From Amphiura filiformis (Eukaryota; Echinodermata; Ophiuroidea; Amphilepidida; Amphiuridae), in contig NC_092640.1 in assembly GCF_039555335.1 (NCBI RefSeq), positions 38,794,295 through 38,858,294 of the forward strand: 64,000 nt of DNA, written 5' to 3'. Positions within the stretch are counted from its first letter, which is position 1. Every line of letters begins with the position of its first letter. Positions 24,043 through 35,718 of this stretch are shown piece by piece. The notes beneath the pieces are model-generated. The model was not told the DNA's origin. It did no database searches and saw only the letters and a list, made by a program, of their open reading frames with translations. A program made the translations under genes and the position numbers.

Positions 24043-24475
24043 TTAGAAACTTTTGGAAAATGAAGACCCAATTGAAGCCATTTGGTTGACTATTTTGTCA
24101 CTATTATTGTGTAAAATTTTAGTTTGAAAAAGCCTAAAATTTGCGAAAACACAGCCCATCCAATTGAAGCCATTTGTGGACAAGTTTTGCCTTTTATTGT
24201 CTGAATTATTGCTTTATAATAACAAAAGTGGGGTCTTCGTAATTTTGTTCTTTGTTTATCTTCTAAAGTTGGACCTTGTTGTCGTCATTTGATATTTTCA
24301 CCCTATAGAAAGTAGACTTTTTGTCGATTTGGCGTGGGGTGCGTCGTACCCACCAGCACCCCATATGATGGACAAGTTATTTTATATATATTTTATCTAA
24401 ATTTCAAGGATTTAAGATAAATCCTAAAGGATTGTGATTAGGGACCAATCAAGTATTAGATTTAAAATTAAATCT
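24043..24475 (+). repeat. 433-bp direct repeat, copy 2
   Basis: Second copy of 22112-22544. Its left edge joins satellite directly (CATCAGA|TTAGAAAC), and its right side continues into the full palindrome at 24402-24605, which copy 1 lacks. Confidence 0.9.
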
Positions 24476-24605
24476 TACAGGTTTAAAATTTAAAATTAAG
24501 TCTTTAAAATTTAAAATTTAAATCTATAAGATTAATTTTAAATCTAAAATTGATTGGTCCCTAATTACAATCCTTAAGGATTTATTTTTAAATCCTTGTA
24601 ATTTA
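24402..24605. mobile_element. AT-rich palindrome, arms about 80 bp
   Basis: GATTAGGGACCAATCAAGTA and ATTTAAAATTAAATCT pair with AGATTAATTTTAAAT and TTGATTGGTCCCTAATTA. The outer parts AAGGATTTAAGATAAATCC / GGATTTATTTTTAAATCCTT also pair. Centre of about 50 bp of TTTAAAATTTAAAATT repeats. Confidence 0.7.
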
Positions 24606-24639
24606 GAGTATACATAAAGTACATTTCATTAGGACTGAA

Positions 24640-24858
24640 TAAAGAAGATATCAGATGTTAATAAATAATGCTATTCTCTGAAGATAACACATGATTACCA
24701 GATTGTGATACTGTGATAACATGAAGATAGTACCAATTGTTTTACTGTTACTGTTGCTATTAGATTGTATTAATGTTGTTATTTACTGAACATAGCACAT
24801 ATTATCAGATGGTGTTAATAATGCTACCTACCATGTCTACTGAAGATAGCATCAGATT
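24640..24858 (+). repeat. Degenerate 42-bp satellite remnant
   Basis: Diverged units, for example GCTATTCTCTGAAGATAACAC, ending in a better unit (CTACTGAAGATAGCATCAGATT) at 24838-24858 where the transposon at 24859 is inserted. Confidence 0.65.
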
Positions 24859-25196
24859 GGGCTATTCTAGAAAATAGATGCACATCCATATAGAGGAGTT
24901 CGGATTTCCGAACTTTTTGCCCAGTCGTGACTGTTGGAAATCCAGACTTTTAAAGTGTCCAAAGGCAAAACAATCCGGTAGAAAAATAGTTCAAAATCAG
25001 AAATCCTCAATTTGAGACTCATTTTGGACATTTCTTTGATTTTTCCTTCATTTAATTCGATTTCCAAGCTTTTTCAAGTAACATTGGCAACTGGAATTCC
25101 AGTCGTTTTTAGAATGCAGACTTGAAAATCCTGAAATTTTTTTGATTGAAAAGTTACTTCTCTATATGGGTGTGCACTTATTTTATGGAATAACCC
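24859..25196. mobile_element. GGGCTATTC-ended MITE inserted in the satellite
   Basis: TIRs of about 36 bp: GGGCTATTCTAGAAAATAGA + TGCACATCCATATAGAG and CTCTATATGGGTGTGCACTT + ATTTTATGGAATAACCC. Flanking ATT (24856-24858, 25197-25199) fits a 3-bp duplication within CAGATTGTGTTA of the satellite unit. Related ends are at 57557-57742. Confidence 0.8.
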
Positions 25197-25199
25197 ATT

Positions 25200-27800
25200 G
25201 TGTTATTTAATAATGCTATCTACTGACGATAGCACATATCAGATGGTGTTAATAATGCTATCTACTGAAGATAGCACACATCAGATTGTGTTAATAATGC
25301 TATCTACTGATGATAGTACATATTAGATTGTGTACATAACGCTATCTACTGAAGATAGCACACATCAGATTGTGTTAATAATGCTATCTACTGATGATAG
25401 CACATATCAGATTGTGTTAATAATGCTATCTACTGAAGATAGCACACATCAGATTGGGTTAATAATACTATCTACTGAAGATAGCACATATCAGATTGGT
25501 ATTAATAATGCTATCTACTGAAGATAGCACATATCAAATTGTGTTAATAATGCTGTCTACTGACGATAGCACATATTAGATTGTGTTTTTAACGCTATTT
25601 ACTGAAGATAGCACACATCAGATTGGGTTAATAATGCTATCTACTGATGATAGTACATATTAGATTGTGTACATAACACTATCTACTGAAGATAGCACAC
25701 ATCAGATTGGGTTAATAATGCTATCTACTGAAGATAGCATTTATCAGATGGTGTTAATAATGCTATCTACTGAAGATAGCACTTATCAGATGGTGTTAAT
25801 AATGCTATCTACTGAAGATAGCACTTATCAGATTGTGTTAATAATGCTATCTACTGATGATATTACATATTAGATTGTGTACATAACGCTATCTACTGAA
25901 GATAGCACACATCAGATTGGGTTAATAATGCTATCTACTGAATATAGCACACATCAGATTGTGTTAATAATGCTATCTACTGAAGATAGCACGCATCAGA
26001 TTGGGTTAATAATGCTATCTACTGAAGACAGCACACATCAGATTGTGTTAATAATGCTATCTACTGAAGACAGCACACATCAGATTGGGTTAATAATGCT
26101 ATCTACTGAAGATAGCACACATCAGATTGGGTTAATAATGCTATCTACTGAAGATAGCACACATTAGATTGTGTTAATAATGCTATCTACTTAAGATAGC
26201 ACACATCAGATTGGGTTAATAATGCTATCTACTGAAGATAGCACACATCAGATTGGGTTAATAATGCTATCTACTGAAGATAGCACACATTAGATTGTGT
26301 TAATAATGCTATCTACTTAAGATAGCACACATCAGATTGGGTTAATAATGCTATCTACTGAAGATAGCACACATCAGATTGGGTTGATAATGTTATCTAC
26401 TGAAGATAGCAAACATCAGATTGGGTTAATAATGCTATCTACTGAAGATAGCACATATCAGATGGTGTTAATAATGCTATCTACTGATGATAGCACACAT
26501 CAGATTGGGTTAATAATGCTATCTACTGATTATAGCACACATCAGATGATGTTACTATGCTATCTACTGAAGCTAGCATAATATCAGATTGTGTTACTAT
26601 ACGCTACCTACTGATGATAGCATAATATCAGATTGTATTAATAATGCTATCTACTGATGATAGCACATATTAGATGGTGTTAATAGCACACATCAGATGA
26701 TGTTACTGTGCTATCTACTGAAGATAGCATAATATCAGATTATGTTAATAATGCTATCTCGTTTTTCTGATGGGTAATAATGCTATCTACTGAAGATAGC
26801 ACACATCAGATTGGGTTAATAATGCTATCTACTAAAGATAGCACACATCAGATTGGGTTAATAATGCTATCTACTGAAGATAGCACACATCAGATTGTGT
26901 TAATGATTTTATCTACTGAAGATAGCACACATCAGATTGGGTTAATAATGCTATCTACTGAAGATAGCACATATCAGATGGTGTTAATAATGCTATCTAC
27001 TGATGATAGCACACATCAGATTGGGTTAATAATGCTATCTACTGATTATAGCACACATCAGATGATGTTACTATGCTATCTACTGATGATAGCATAATAT
27101 CAGATTGTATTAATAATGCTATCTACTGATGATAGCACATAATTAGATGGTGTTAATAGCACACATCAGATGATGTTACTGTGCTATCTACTGAAGATAG
27201 CATAATATCAGATTATGTTAATAATGCTGTCTACTGATGGGTAATAATGCTATCTACTCAGATTGTGTTAATAATGCTATCTACTGAAGATAGCACACAT
27301 CAGATTGTGTTAATAATGCTATCTATTGAAGATAGCACGCATCAGATTGTGTTAATAATGCTATCTACTGAAAATAGCACACATCAGATTGTGTTAATAA
27401 TGCTATCTATTGAAGATAGCACATATCAGATTGTCATGTGTTCAAAATGCTATCTACTGAAGATAAAGTGATGTCTTCAGTAGATAGCACACAGAAGACA
27501 TCACACAGATTGTGTTGATAATGCTATCTACTGAAAATAGCACACATCAGATTGTGTTAATAATGCTATCTATTGAAGATAGCACACATCAGATTGGGTT
27601 AATAATGCTATCTACTGAAGACAGCACACATCAGATTGTGTTAATAATGCTATCTACTGAAGATAACACACATCAGATTGTGTTAATAATGTTATCTACT
27701 GAAGATAGCACACATCAGATTGGGTTAATAATGCTATCTACTGAAGATAGCACATATCAGATTGTCATGTGTTCAAAATGCTATCTACTGAAGATAAAGT
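25200..27800 (+). repeat. 42-bp hairpin minisatellite, block 2
   Basis: About 60 units of the same 42-bp repeat. 25866-27265 repeats 22557-23960 in the same unit order with the same rare variants, such as the interruption CTCGTTTTTCTGATGGG at 23448 and 26757 and the GAAGCTAGCATAATATC unit. The block was therefore duplicated as a whole. Confidence 0.92.
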
Positions 27801-28430
27801 AGCCAGTGGGGTTTCTTAGCATCCTCTTTTAATGACATTTTTCAGTAGATATCCACGGAAAAAAAACTTATTCACAAAATTTCAGATTCCGATTTTGCGT
27901 ATGCGAGTTATGCATGATTATGTGTATTAAAAGCATTTTAGGTAAAGAATAACAAAATAAGAATTTGATGGAAATCGTACATTATGGCTTTTTGACATCT
28001 TCGAGTGATTTTTATATAAAGTCAACTTCTACAAAGCGTTTCCTCTTCATTCAGTCATTTATTTTAAACAGATATTTGAAATAGAATTAATGAATAGCTA
28101 ATTTTTTAAACATAATATAAAATCACTACTTACAGATACAAATGACTCAAAACTATACATAATTTATACACAAATTTTGTATTTTTCTCAACACTTATTA
28201 ATGCGCGAATCAATCAAGTGGAAGTGGTATCCCAGCAAACAAACGTTTTACAGAAAATTTTTAAATACCGGGTTAGCCTATACAAAGGGTATAAAACTTT
28301 AAAAAAATATTAATAATGCTCCGCGTGGTGGCCATTTAGCTTTTTCGAAGCATGTCGCGTACACAATATAATATATATAGGAGGGAAGTATTCAATATGG
28401 GTAAAACCCGCCAAATTCCACATTCCAATC
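27801..28430. other. No gene; left copy of a short direct repeat
   Basis: 27950-28045 (AACAAAATAAGAATTTGA ... CTTTTTGACATCTTCGAG ... AGTCAACTTCTACAA) recurs at 28468-28545. 28232-28310 is a fragment of the AGCAAACA...GGGTATAAAAC element family seen at 17722. Confidence 0.6.
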
Positions 28431-28579
28431 TGAAGGCTTTGGAACCTAAATTATTAGGTAAGGAATTATAACAAAATAAGAATTTGACGAAATCGTACAT
28501 TATGGCTTTTTGACATCTTCGAGAGAAGTCAACTTCTACAATGCGTTAAAATCTAATAATTTAGATTCCAAAGCCTTCA
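28431..28579. mobile_element. Foldback containing a captured direct repeat
   Basis: GAAGGCTTTGGAACCTAAAT + TATTAG at 28431 pairs with CTAATAATTTAGATTCCAAA + GCCTTC ending at 28579. The interior is the second copy of the 27950-28045 sequence, so the small element carries, or was inserted around, neighbouring DNA. Confidence 0.6.
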
Positions 28580-29277
28580 CCCATGTCGTGCAGCGCCATC
28601 CTATTGTGTTTGCCATACTTATTTATAGGCTTCAAAATTAAAAAAAGTTTTCTCAAAATATCAAGAATTATCTTAAGAGCCACTGAACCAATACTACAAC
28701 GTATAGGCTTATCTGTACTCATTTTGATGCATTTGTCATGCCTATTCTAAATATGGTCATGAAACTTGTCGTCTGCAGTTGACACCCACGTGTAGAGGGT
28801 TTTAAAACATTTTTGAAAACTTCATGCAAAAAATTAAATATTATCAAGACTTGACAAAATATTTTGCAAAAATGCTTGCCCAAAATATTTTATAATAACA
28901 TTTAGGCAACATTTATAAACTGTTGTTGTATTTTTTTGTATATGAAACGTTTTAAAATAAGTTTAAAATAATATTCATGCTCTTTAGGGCCTATCTATTA
29001 TGATAACCCGACATTAAAAATAAATTGACCAAAACCTAAACGCGTTTATAACATATTTATAACCATGATAACGTTTTAAATTTAATACATTTTATATTTG
29101 CTTGGTGATCCCCTAAAAACTGAAGAGAGTGGCATCATTTTGGCCCAATATATAATTATGTTATCGCAACAATTGCAAAAATCTGTTTTAGTTTTACATT
29201 ATTTCTGACCAAAATAAAGGTGAAATTGCATGCTTATCGGACTAACGGATCAATTTTACTAGGGGGTAAAAAAAAAA
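28580..29277. other. No gene; AACATTT/AACGTTT-rich remnants
   Basis: 28800-29105 holds degenerate AAAACATTTT, AATATTTTGCAAAAATG and GATAACCCGACATTAAA words like those in the element at 17722-18359, a decayed relative. Confidence 0.5.
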
Positions 29278-29278
29278 G

Positions 29279-30253
29279 ATTGGTACCCATCAGTTTCAGT
29301 TTCAGTGATCATGCAAGAGCTTTAGGTAAACCTGTATTATCCGTCAATTTCTCCGAATTATGTTGAACAAAACTCATTAAAATTCTAATAAAAATAAAAA
29401 TAATGGTGTCAAATGTGTATTTTTAATGTATAAATTACTGTTATACCCCCACTGTCATTAGAAATTGCCTAATTCCCCCCTCTCTCGATCGCTAAAACGA
29501 TAAACAGAGTGCAGTATCATTCTATTAATGAGAATTAAATACTGCCCTCTGTTGGCGACTAAAGCAGCACATCTGCAGATCACGGCTGAGATGTTATAAT
29601 TTGAATGTATGACACTCTTCCATGCCAAATTTGCTAAGCGATTTTTCACGACTAAGAGTTACACAAGAGTTACAGTGACGTCAGCAGCATCTTACTTACC
29701 ATACTATAATACGAATTTAGCAGTAAACCTCGATAGAAATTGATGACGTCATCGTAATTATTCCTTGATTTCATCGGCATCAAGATTCTGGTCTCAAAAC
29801 TCCGAGGCTGGAATTTGGCGATTAATCAACAACAGAGGGCGCTATGTAGAGTAATTAACGACAGGGAGTGAAAGATCAGCTTCACGATATAAATCAAAGA
29901 AATACGATTTACTGAGTCATTGGCGATGACTGTATTTAAAATCATTGGTGTTTTTTTAATCATGATTGTTTCAACGTCATGCATACGTATTGTCGCACAC
30001 ATTTGACACCATAATTAATCAGATATTATAATTATTAGTATATGTTCTACAAATTGGAGAAAAATTAACGGACAATACAGGTTTTCCTATTGCTCATGGA
30101 TCATGGACAAGATTGCCACATCAAAATGCAACACAAGATCTACCTAATTGTAGATCAATGGTCCTAAACTGTAAGTTCAGATCATTTCACCATGTTGTAT
30201 TATTTTAGACGATGCAGGCTTTTCATTAAATATCAAAAATTGATGGGTACCAA
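29279..30253. mobile_element. Possible TIR element about 970 bp
   Basis: TTGGTACCCATCAGTTT at 29280 mirrors AAATTGATGGGTACCAA ending at 30253. A second inner pair, AAACCTGTATTATCCGTCAA (29327) and TTAACGGACAATACAGGTTT (30067), lies in the same order. The interior has two CRE-like GACGTCA words (29676, 29744) and no transposase. Confidence 0.5.
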
Positions 30254-30309
30254 AAACATTTTTCAGCAAAAATTGGTGGTGATGATAATTTTGCATTAAG
30301 ATGGCTTAC

Positions 30310-30345
30310 CTGATTCTTCTGCACCCCAACTGCTTTCGAAGTCAT
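30310..30345 (-). CDS. Possible short first coding exon (12 codons), - strand
   Basis: The - strand reads caagcATG then MTSKAVGVQKNQ and a strong donor CAG|GTAAGC (GT at 30309-30308). A is at -3. A CRE-like TACGTCAT lies in the putative 5' UTR near 30.39 kb. There is no recognised downstream exon; lower coordinates are occupied by a foldback element. This is a start codon plus a donor and nothing more. Confidence 0.15.
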
Positions 30346-33300
30346 GCTTGTTGAATTTGAAAACTTTCAAACTGTTCCGTCCACATTAAAACGTACGTCA
30401 TCAGCACATTATAACAGAGAGTAGTTATTCTTGAGAGGGCACTCACCTCATTTGCATGGCAAAATTACCCGTCTCCTCTGCAGCCAATTTGGTTTCGCTC
30501 CATCGAAATCAAGCTGGTCACGGAGGAGACTACTTTCCTTTGTGTTTGTTCATTTGTGTATGGAGAGCCCTTCTTGGAGTCCGTTTGGACTCAGGCTACG
30601 CTCTCAGCTAGAGTCCGACGCTGCATTGTACTAGAAACACCTTCTCTGTGAACTCGCTAGAGCAAGGAAAATAAAAACTGGTTTCATTACTATCTGTTTT
30701 TGAGCTTTTTGCAGGTCTGCGACCATGGTGTTACCACAACTGTCTTTGCGTCATTAACATGTGCTGGAGTCTAGCACAGGTCAACCAAAGTCCCGGATTT
30801 TAATAAGACAATAATGATTGACACACACACCAGGAAGTTTCTCATCCAAAAGAATGAGAAAATTTAAATTCTCACCATTTTGGCCGTTTCTCATTAAAAT
30901 GTCCGTTTTCTCATCCAAAACTTCCTTTAGTGTATTAAGTTAGCTTAGGCCTATTGATCTTAAATTTGCTGGTAGGGTAAAACTCGTTTTAGGGGGGTGT
31001 TTAAAAAAGTTGGCCACACATGCGTATAGGCCTACATTATCATACTTGAGTGCCCCTCCCCGGTGAAATTTGAGACTCATTTGGTCACCGTCCTAAGCGC
31101 CCTTGCCCACACGAGTCGCCCAGGAGTAGGCCCTACCCGGCATTATTAATTATTAGTGGTTAGCCTCCCTAAATACAGTCGCGTATCGTGTTGTCAATTA
31201 TCGTTACTTGTGTCCATGGATATGACCCCATGTATAAGTAGGCCCCTAGTCTTCATAGAATTCACACAGTCTATGCCATGTCATTTACGGATACAAAGAG
31301 GATAATAATGTTGAGGGCGCCCACAAAATCTTACACCGTCTTACACAATGTTCCAAGGCAAAGTTCAGTTTAATATTTACTCATCGTAAAAATACAGACG
31401 TTTTATTATGTGATGATGTTGTCTGGATGGGTGGACAGTTGTCACACTGTGGAAAAACAACAACCGGGAATCCGCATTCATTTACAAATAGCATTAAATT
31501 AGTATCACATAGTGGCCTCCGTGCAGTGGAAAACCTTAATTCTTTCATCAAAAAGAAATGAAAATGAAAAAAAAACCGGATCCACCTGTACGCCTATAAA
31601 ATGGGCACAGAAATTTGTCTCAAATATGAATGAATTTTAAGAAACATACGGGATATGATGAACCAATGACCTGACGCCATGATAGTAGGATCTATTAGTC
31701 GTTTTATATACAATGTATATACCGTGTTGTCATAATACCAATATTTGACATAATATATAACGAGTAATATTTAGTATTGTAAATATGCAGTTCATATGCA
31801 CAAACGAACACTGATCTTTATGATATTCAGGTTGTTGTACATCTCATATAACATGTCATATAGGAGGTCATATGTGTTGACCTTCTCCTATTGTATTTGT
31901 TCATCTGTGTATGGAGAGGATTAGCGCCATTAAAACTCCATCAGTATTTGGGCGTAGTTCAGTGAACTCACCAGATTGCTATTCCAAGTACTTTGATAAA
32001 ATACAGATAATATGTATTAATGGGTCGAGGCGATTGCATTGAAAAACTAATAAATTATTCATAACAGTTACGTAATCAATCGATAGTGCGGACACTTTTC
32101 ATTTACAAACCACCAAAATTCGTAATCTTTTAGCGTTGGAAAAGAAACCACGTGAATAGAGTGTCATCCCCCTGATTATAAATTAGAAGACGTACTCTTT
32201 CAAAATGACTGAAATAAAACAAAATTGAAAACGACAAATTTTATTCATCAGTTTTAAAGTCCAACATTTGTTGGTGAAGAAAACACATGATTCAACAATT
32301 CAACATAGGCCTAGTGTTCAACAGTTAATTTTCAACTAGATTGTGAATTCCCGTTTCCATGTTATTGATTTAATCTCCTTTCTTACATTTCCATTTTATC
32401 TTCTTTCTACATTATTTTGTTCGTCGATTCCGTTCCCAACCGTCGGAAAGGGGAATTGGAAATATTGTTCGCGTTTCAGCGGAAAAGGGGCATTTAATTA
32501 AAATCACTCAAAATAGGTGTTTTTATCCTGAAACTGAAATGAGACGCAACAGAGGAGTCCAACCCGGCACTCGGAGTAATAAATCAGTGGCAAATAATAC
32601 CCAGAGGAGTAGGCCTACTCTGTGGGTAACTCTGTGGGCATCCGCGGGTACTCTGCTCGTCGGCAAAATTTGAACGTCCATCTCAAGTCCCGCTCAAGTC
32701 ATGCATTCTTTTTTTAGTCAAGGTTGGCGAGTATAAAACAAGGAAATTCTGCTGAAGACGATAGAATATCATATAGATGATCACATAGGCCTACTTATTA
32801 TATATTCTATTCAACTATTATTTTGATTGATTGAAACGATTGTGATCAACAAGTGAAAAGTGTCGATACGAAACACAATTGTCATCTCGGGAGTCATCTT
32901 TCCCTGTGATCAAGAAAATCATTACAAGAAAATCCTTACCTATAATATAGACGCGAAATCTTTTAGATGTTCAAGTTCATCCCCGGGAGTTCATCATTAT
33001 GGGAGATAGGCCTACATCATTTTATCCAGATGTGAAGAATTCAACGATATTTAATTTTCAATTATACCCCATATGAAGAGATTCGGATCACATGTCATGT
33101 CACGCTCCCAGCATCCACGGCGCGGCGTAGTGTTACAACATTGACCGCCAGTGACTGAATGATGAAATGAATCGAAATCTTCCCGCGAAATTCAGATGAC
33201 AAAGACTAATCACGTGTTTTACGTTTAGGCTAAGTCTCAAAACTCTCATCATTGACGCAGACATGACAACCGTGTTTATTCCTCCTTGGGTATCGGCTAA

Positions 33301-33440
33301 TTTGATAATGTTACGTAATAATATTATTTAAAAAAAATTGTAAATAGGGTCATAACTGTATTTGAAAATCTACAAAATTTGTTGCTAAAATGTTTATTGC
33401 AAGTGTTGTTGCTCTTTGCATTTTATAGATATGCTAATGG
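30346..33440. other. No gene supported in this 3-kb stretch
   Basis: 30471-30560 is a fragment related to the 2.8-kb foldback (GTCTCCTCTGCAGCCAA), and TTTGTTCATTTGTGTATGGAGAG (30550) recurs as TTTGTTCATCTGTGTATGGAGAG (31897). Otherwise AT-rich DNA without recognisable coding exons. Confidence 0.5.
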
Positions 33441-33444
33441 CTAT

Positions 33445-33527
33445 GGGTTAGAGGTTAGGGTTAGGGGTTAGGTTTAGGGTTAGGGTAGGGTCAGGGTTAG
33501 GGTTAGGCCGGTTAGGTGTTAGGTTTA
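33445..33527 (+). repeat. Degenerate interstitial telomere-like repeats
   Basis: About 12 imperfect TTAGGG units (GGTTAGGGTTAGGGGTTAGG, TTTAGGGTTAGGGTAGGGTC). TTAGGG is the telomere repeat of deuterostomes and many other animals. A shorter CCCTAACCCTA trace occurs at 7370. Confidence 0.75.
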
Positions 33528-34434
33528 GGTGTCGTTTGTCTTAAATGCCACATGCAGTTCATCATAATCAGGGATTTGTCTCATATCCCTAATCATACTT
33601 GACCCCCGACTTGACCAAGGGTGCTTTGTTTAAATTTTAAAAAAACTTTCCTATAAAAGGTAGGGAATAGTGACTCCGGCCATGGATCGACTATTTTGTT
33701 TAACAGCTCCCTTGACGGTTAGGGATAATTATTATAACTATTATACCTCAAATAGGTTAAGGTGTCTGCCTCATTATAGGCCTACACATAAATGTTTTTA
33801 ACGGAATATTGTAAGTACAATCGTCAAAAAGTTTGAATTCTTTGGAAATCACCTTAAAAATTTATACGGTAGCTAATTTAAATGTCAAAATCCGTCAAGC
33901 ACTAGTCTTCAAAACTTTATTTTTGTGTAAATTTGAAAGTGTTTTGACTCACCTCTGGCCTGCTTGGCCCTTCACAACTTGATATTGCTCAGTATAATGA
34001 TTTTATACCAATAGTCCAATAAATTGAAATAAGTTATGGATAGGCGATGAATTAGGCCAAAATTCCTTTAAAGGGGCATTGTGAGATTCAGTCGGGCCTT
34101 TCCGAAAAAATGTGGGTAAATATATGAAAGTTGGCCAATTTTTGATAGTAGGCCTATACAAAATTTTCAAAACGTCATCAAAATGTTATTTTGTTTTTGA
34201 CAATCAAAATGAAATATTGACAATTTAACACTGAGAAAAAAAACGGGGTCATTCGGTGAGAGATTGGCAATTTGTTTACAAATCTAAAAAAAGGGGTTGT
34301 TTGGTGACAGTAGGCCTAAGTTGAGTAGGCCCTAGGCCTAAAACAAAAAAAGGTCATTCAGTTTTATTCAGTTTCATTTGATGGGCTATATATATTTTAG
34401 CAATTTTGTGCAAAAGTGTGCAATTTTACCCTAT
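33528..34434. other. No recognised feature
   Basis: AT-rich with several TAGGCCTA words; no coding or repeat structure supported. Confidence 0.5.
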
Positions 34435-34442
34435 GGTCCAAC

Positions 34443-34962
34443 CCCGGGGGGGGCACTCCAGCTTTGAAGGTGACGCGTATGTAGGGCTGTTAAGAGCCCC
34501 TTTTTCAGCATCGCTGTCACCCAAAGACCCCATATTTTTTTTTACGAACACATGCTCGCTCCGCGCTCTGTCACCCGAAGACCCCTATTTTTCCATTTGA
34601 TCTGTCACCCAAAGACCCTTACAAGTTCAATTTGAACAGCAACTTTCATTTATCACTGATTTTGTTACTTATTTTGAAAAAATAAAGAAATTTGAAGCCA
34701 TTTAGAACTAGAAAGTCGATTTTCGAGGTTTTTGTGGCGCTGTTTTGGTTCTCACCCAAAGATTCCATTTAAAAAAAAGGTCATGTTCTCACCCAATGAC
34801 CCCATATTTTTTACATTTTGCTCTCACCGAATGCCAAAAATCATGCTCTCACCCAATGACCCCATATTTTTTACATGTTGTTCTCACCGAATGCCCCTTA
34901 GTGCGAAAGCGCCAGCCCTACACCTATATCCATTTCAAATTGAAGTGCCCCCCCCCCCCGGG
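34443..34962. mobile_element. hAT-like element, exact 8-bp TSD GGTCCAAC
   Basis: GGTCCAAC at 34435-34442 and 34963-34970 bracket TIRs CCCGGGGGGGGCACT / AGTGCCCCC...CCCGGG. The interior repeats the words TCACCCAATGACCCCATATT and CTCTCACCGAATGCC, including a tandem duplication of about 60 bp at 34784-34898. It lies 750 bp upstream of the UBE2M start. Confidence 0.8.
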
Positions 34963-34970
34963 GGTCCAAC

Positions 34971-35113
34971 ACGGTGTTTTGGGGCAAAAGGAATTCCGGG
35001 ATGAGAGGTCATTCAGAACTACGAGCGGTGGAAAAAATGCACAGGGGTTACCACTTGTTCGCCGGCAACTTATACTTTAGAAGTCCAATCAACTACAATG
35101 ATCGATGGCGGAG
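34971..35113. other. Short unique stretch
   Basis: No feature recognised between the hAT-like element and the microsatellite. Confidence 0.5.
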
Positions 35114-35311
35114 TCAATCAATCAATTAATTAATTAATTAATTAATTAATTAATTAATTAATTAATTAATTAATTAATTAATTAATTAATTAATTAATTA
35201 ATCAGCTCATAAATCGAGCAACATATGAATCAATTAATCAACCAACCACCCAATCAAGAAATAAATCGATATATCGATCGGTCAATCAATTAATCAATCG
35301 ATCGATCGATT

Positions 35312-35387
<76 letters not shown>

Positions 35388-35415
35388 TACATTATCAATC
35401 GATTCATCAAGCAAT
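35114..35415. repeat. Tetranucleotide microsatellites upstream of UBE2M
   Basis: (TTAA)n of about 80 bp at 35123-35202, then imperfect ATCA/ATCG repeats, and a clean (AATC)n at about 35320-35388. This sits about 300 bp before the UBE2M start codon and may lie in the promoter. Confidence 0.9.
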
Positions 35416-35718
35416 CAACGCATCGGATCAATCAATTCCTGTTCTTGACCCCGGGTTCCTGATACAAGTAGGACACATGGGACGGGAATCCCGCTGTGTA
35501 TGAAATCATGGATAAAAATAGCATTACGGCTGGAAAGAAGCCTACAAAGGTCAAAGAACTGTATTGTGGGACGACGAGGTCAAAGCCACCGGGAATGTTG
35601 TTTCGTATGCGGAATCTGTGCTTTTTGGTCACACATTTTAAGAGATTTTAACAGTATTAGAAAGAAAAATCTTGACATTTGATTGATCCACTTAATTTAT
35701 AGACATTTGTTATGCACA

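Noticed and set aside
22545..27800. CRISPR-like appearance of regular repeats
   Set aside because: Units are contiguous with no unique spacers, there are no cas genes, and the DNA is animal.
22569..27802. Series of 63-105-codon frames of MLSTEDSTHQIGLI type
   Set aside because: A by-product of the 42-bp (14-codon) satellite; frames end wherever a unit has an indel.
35683..35718. Upstream in-frame ATG extending UBE2M by 12 residues
   Set aside because: [12 protein letters not shown] matches the known UBC12 N-terminus; the extra residues are unlike it and the free Met1 is functionally important in the family.
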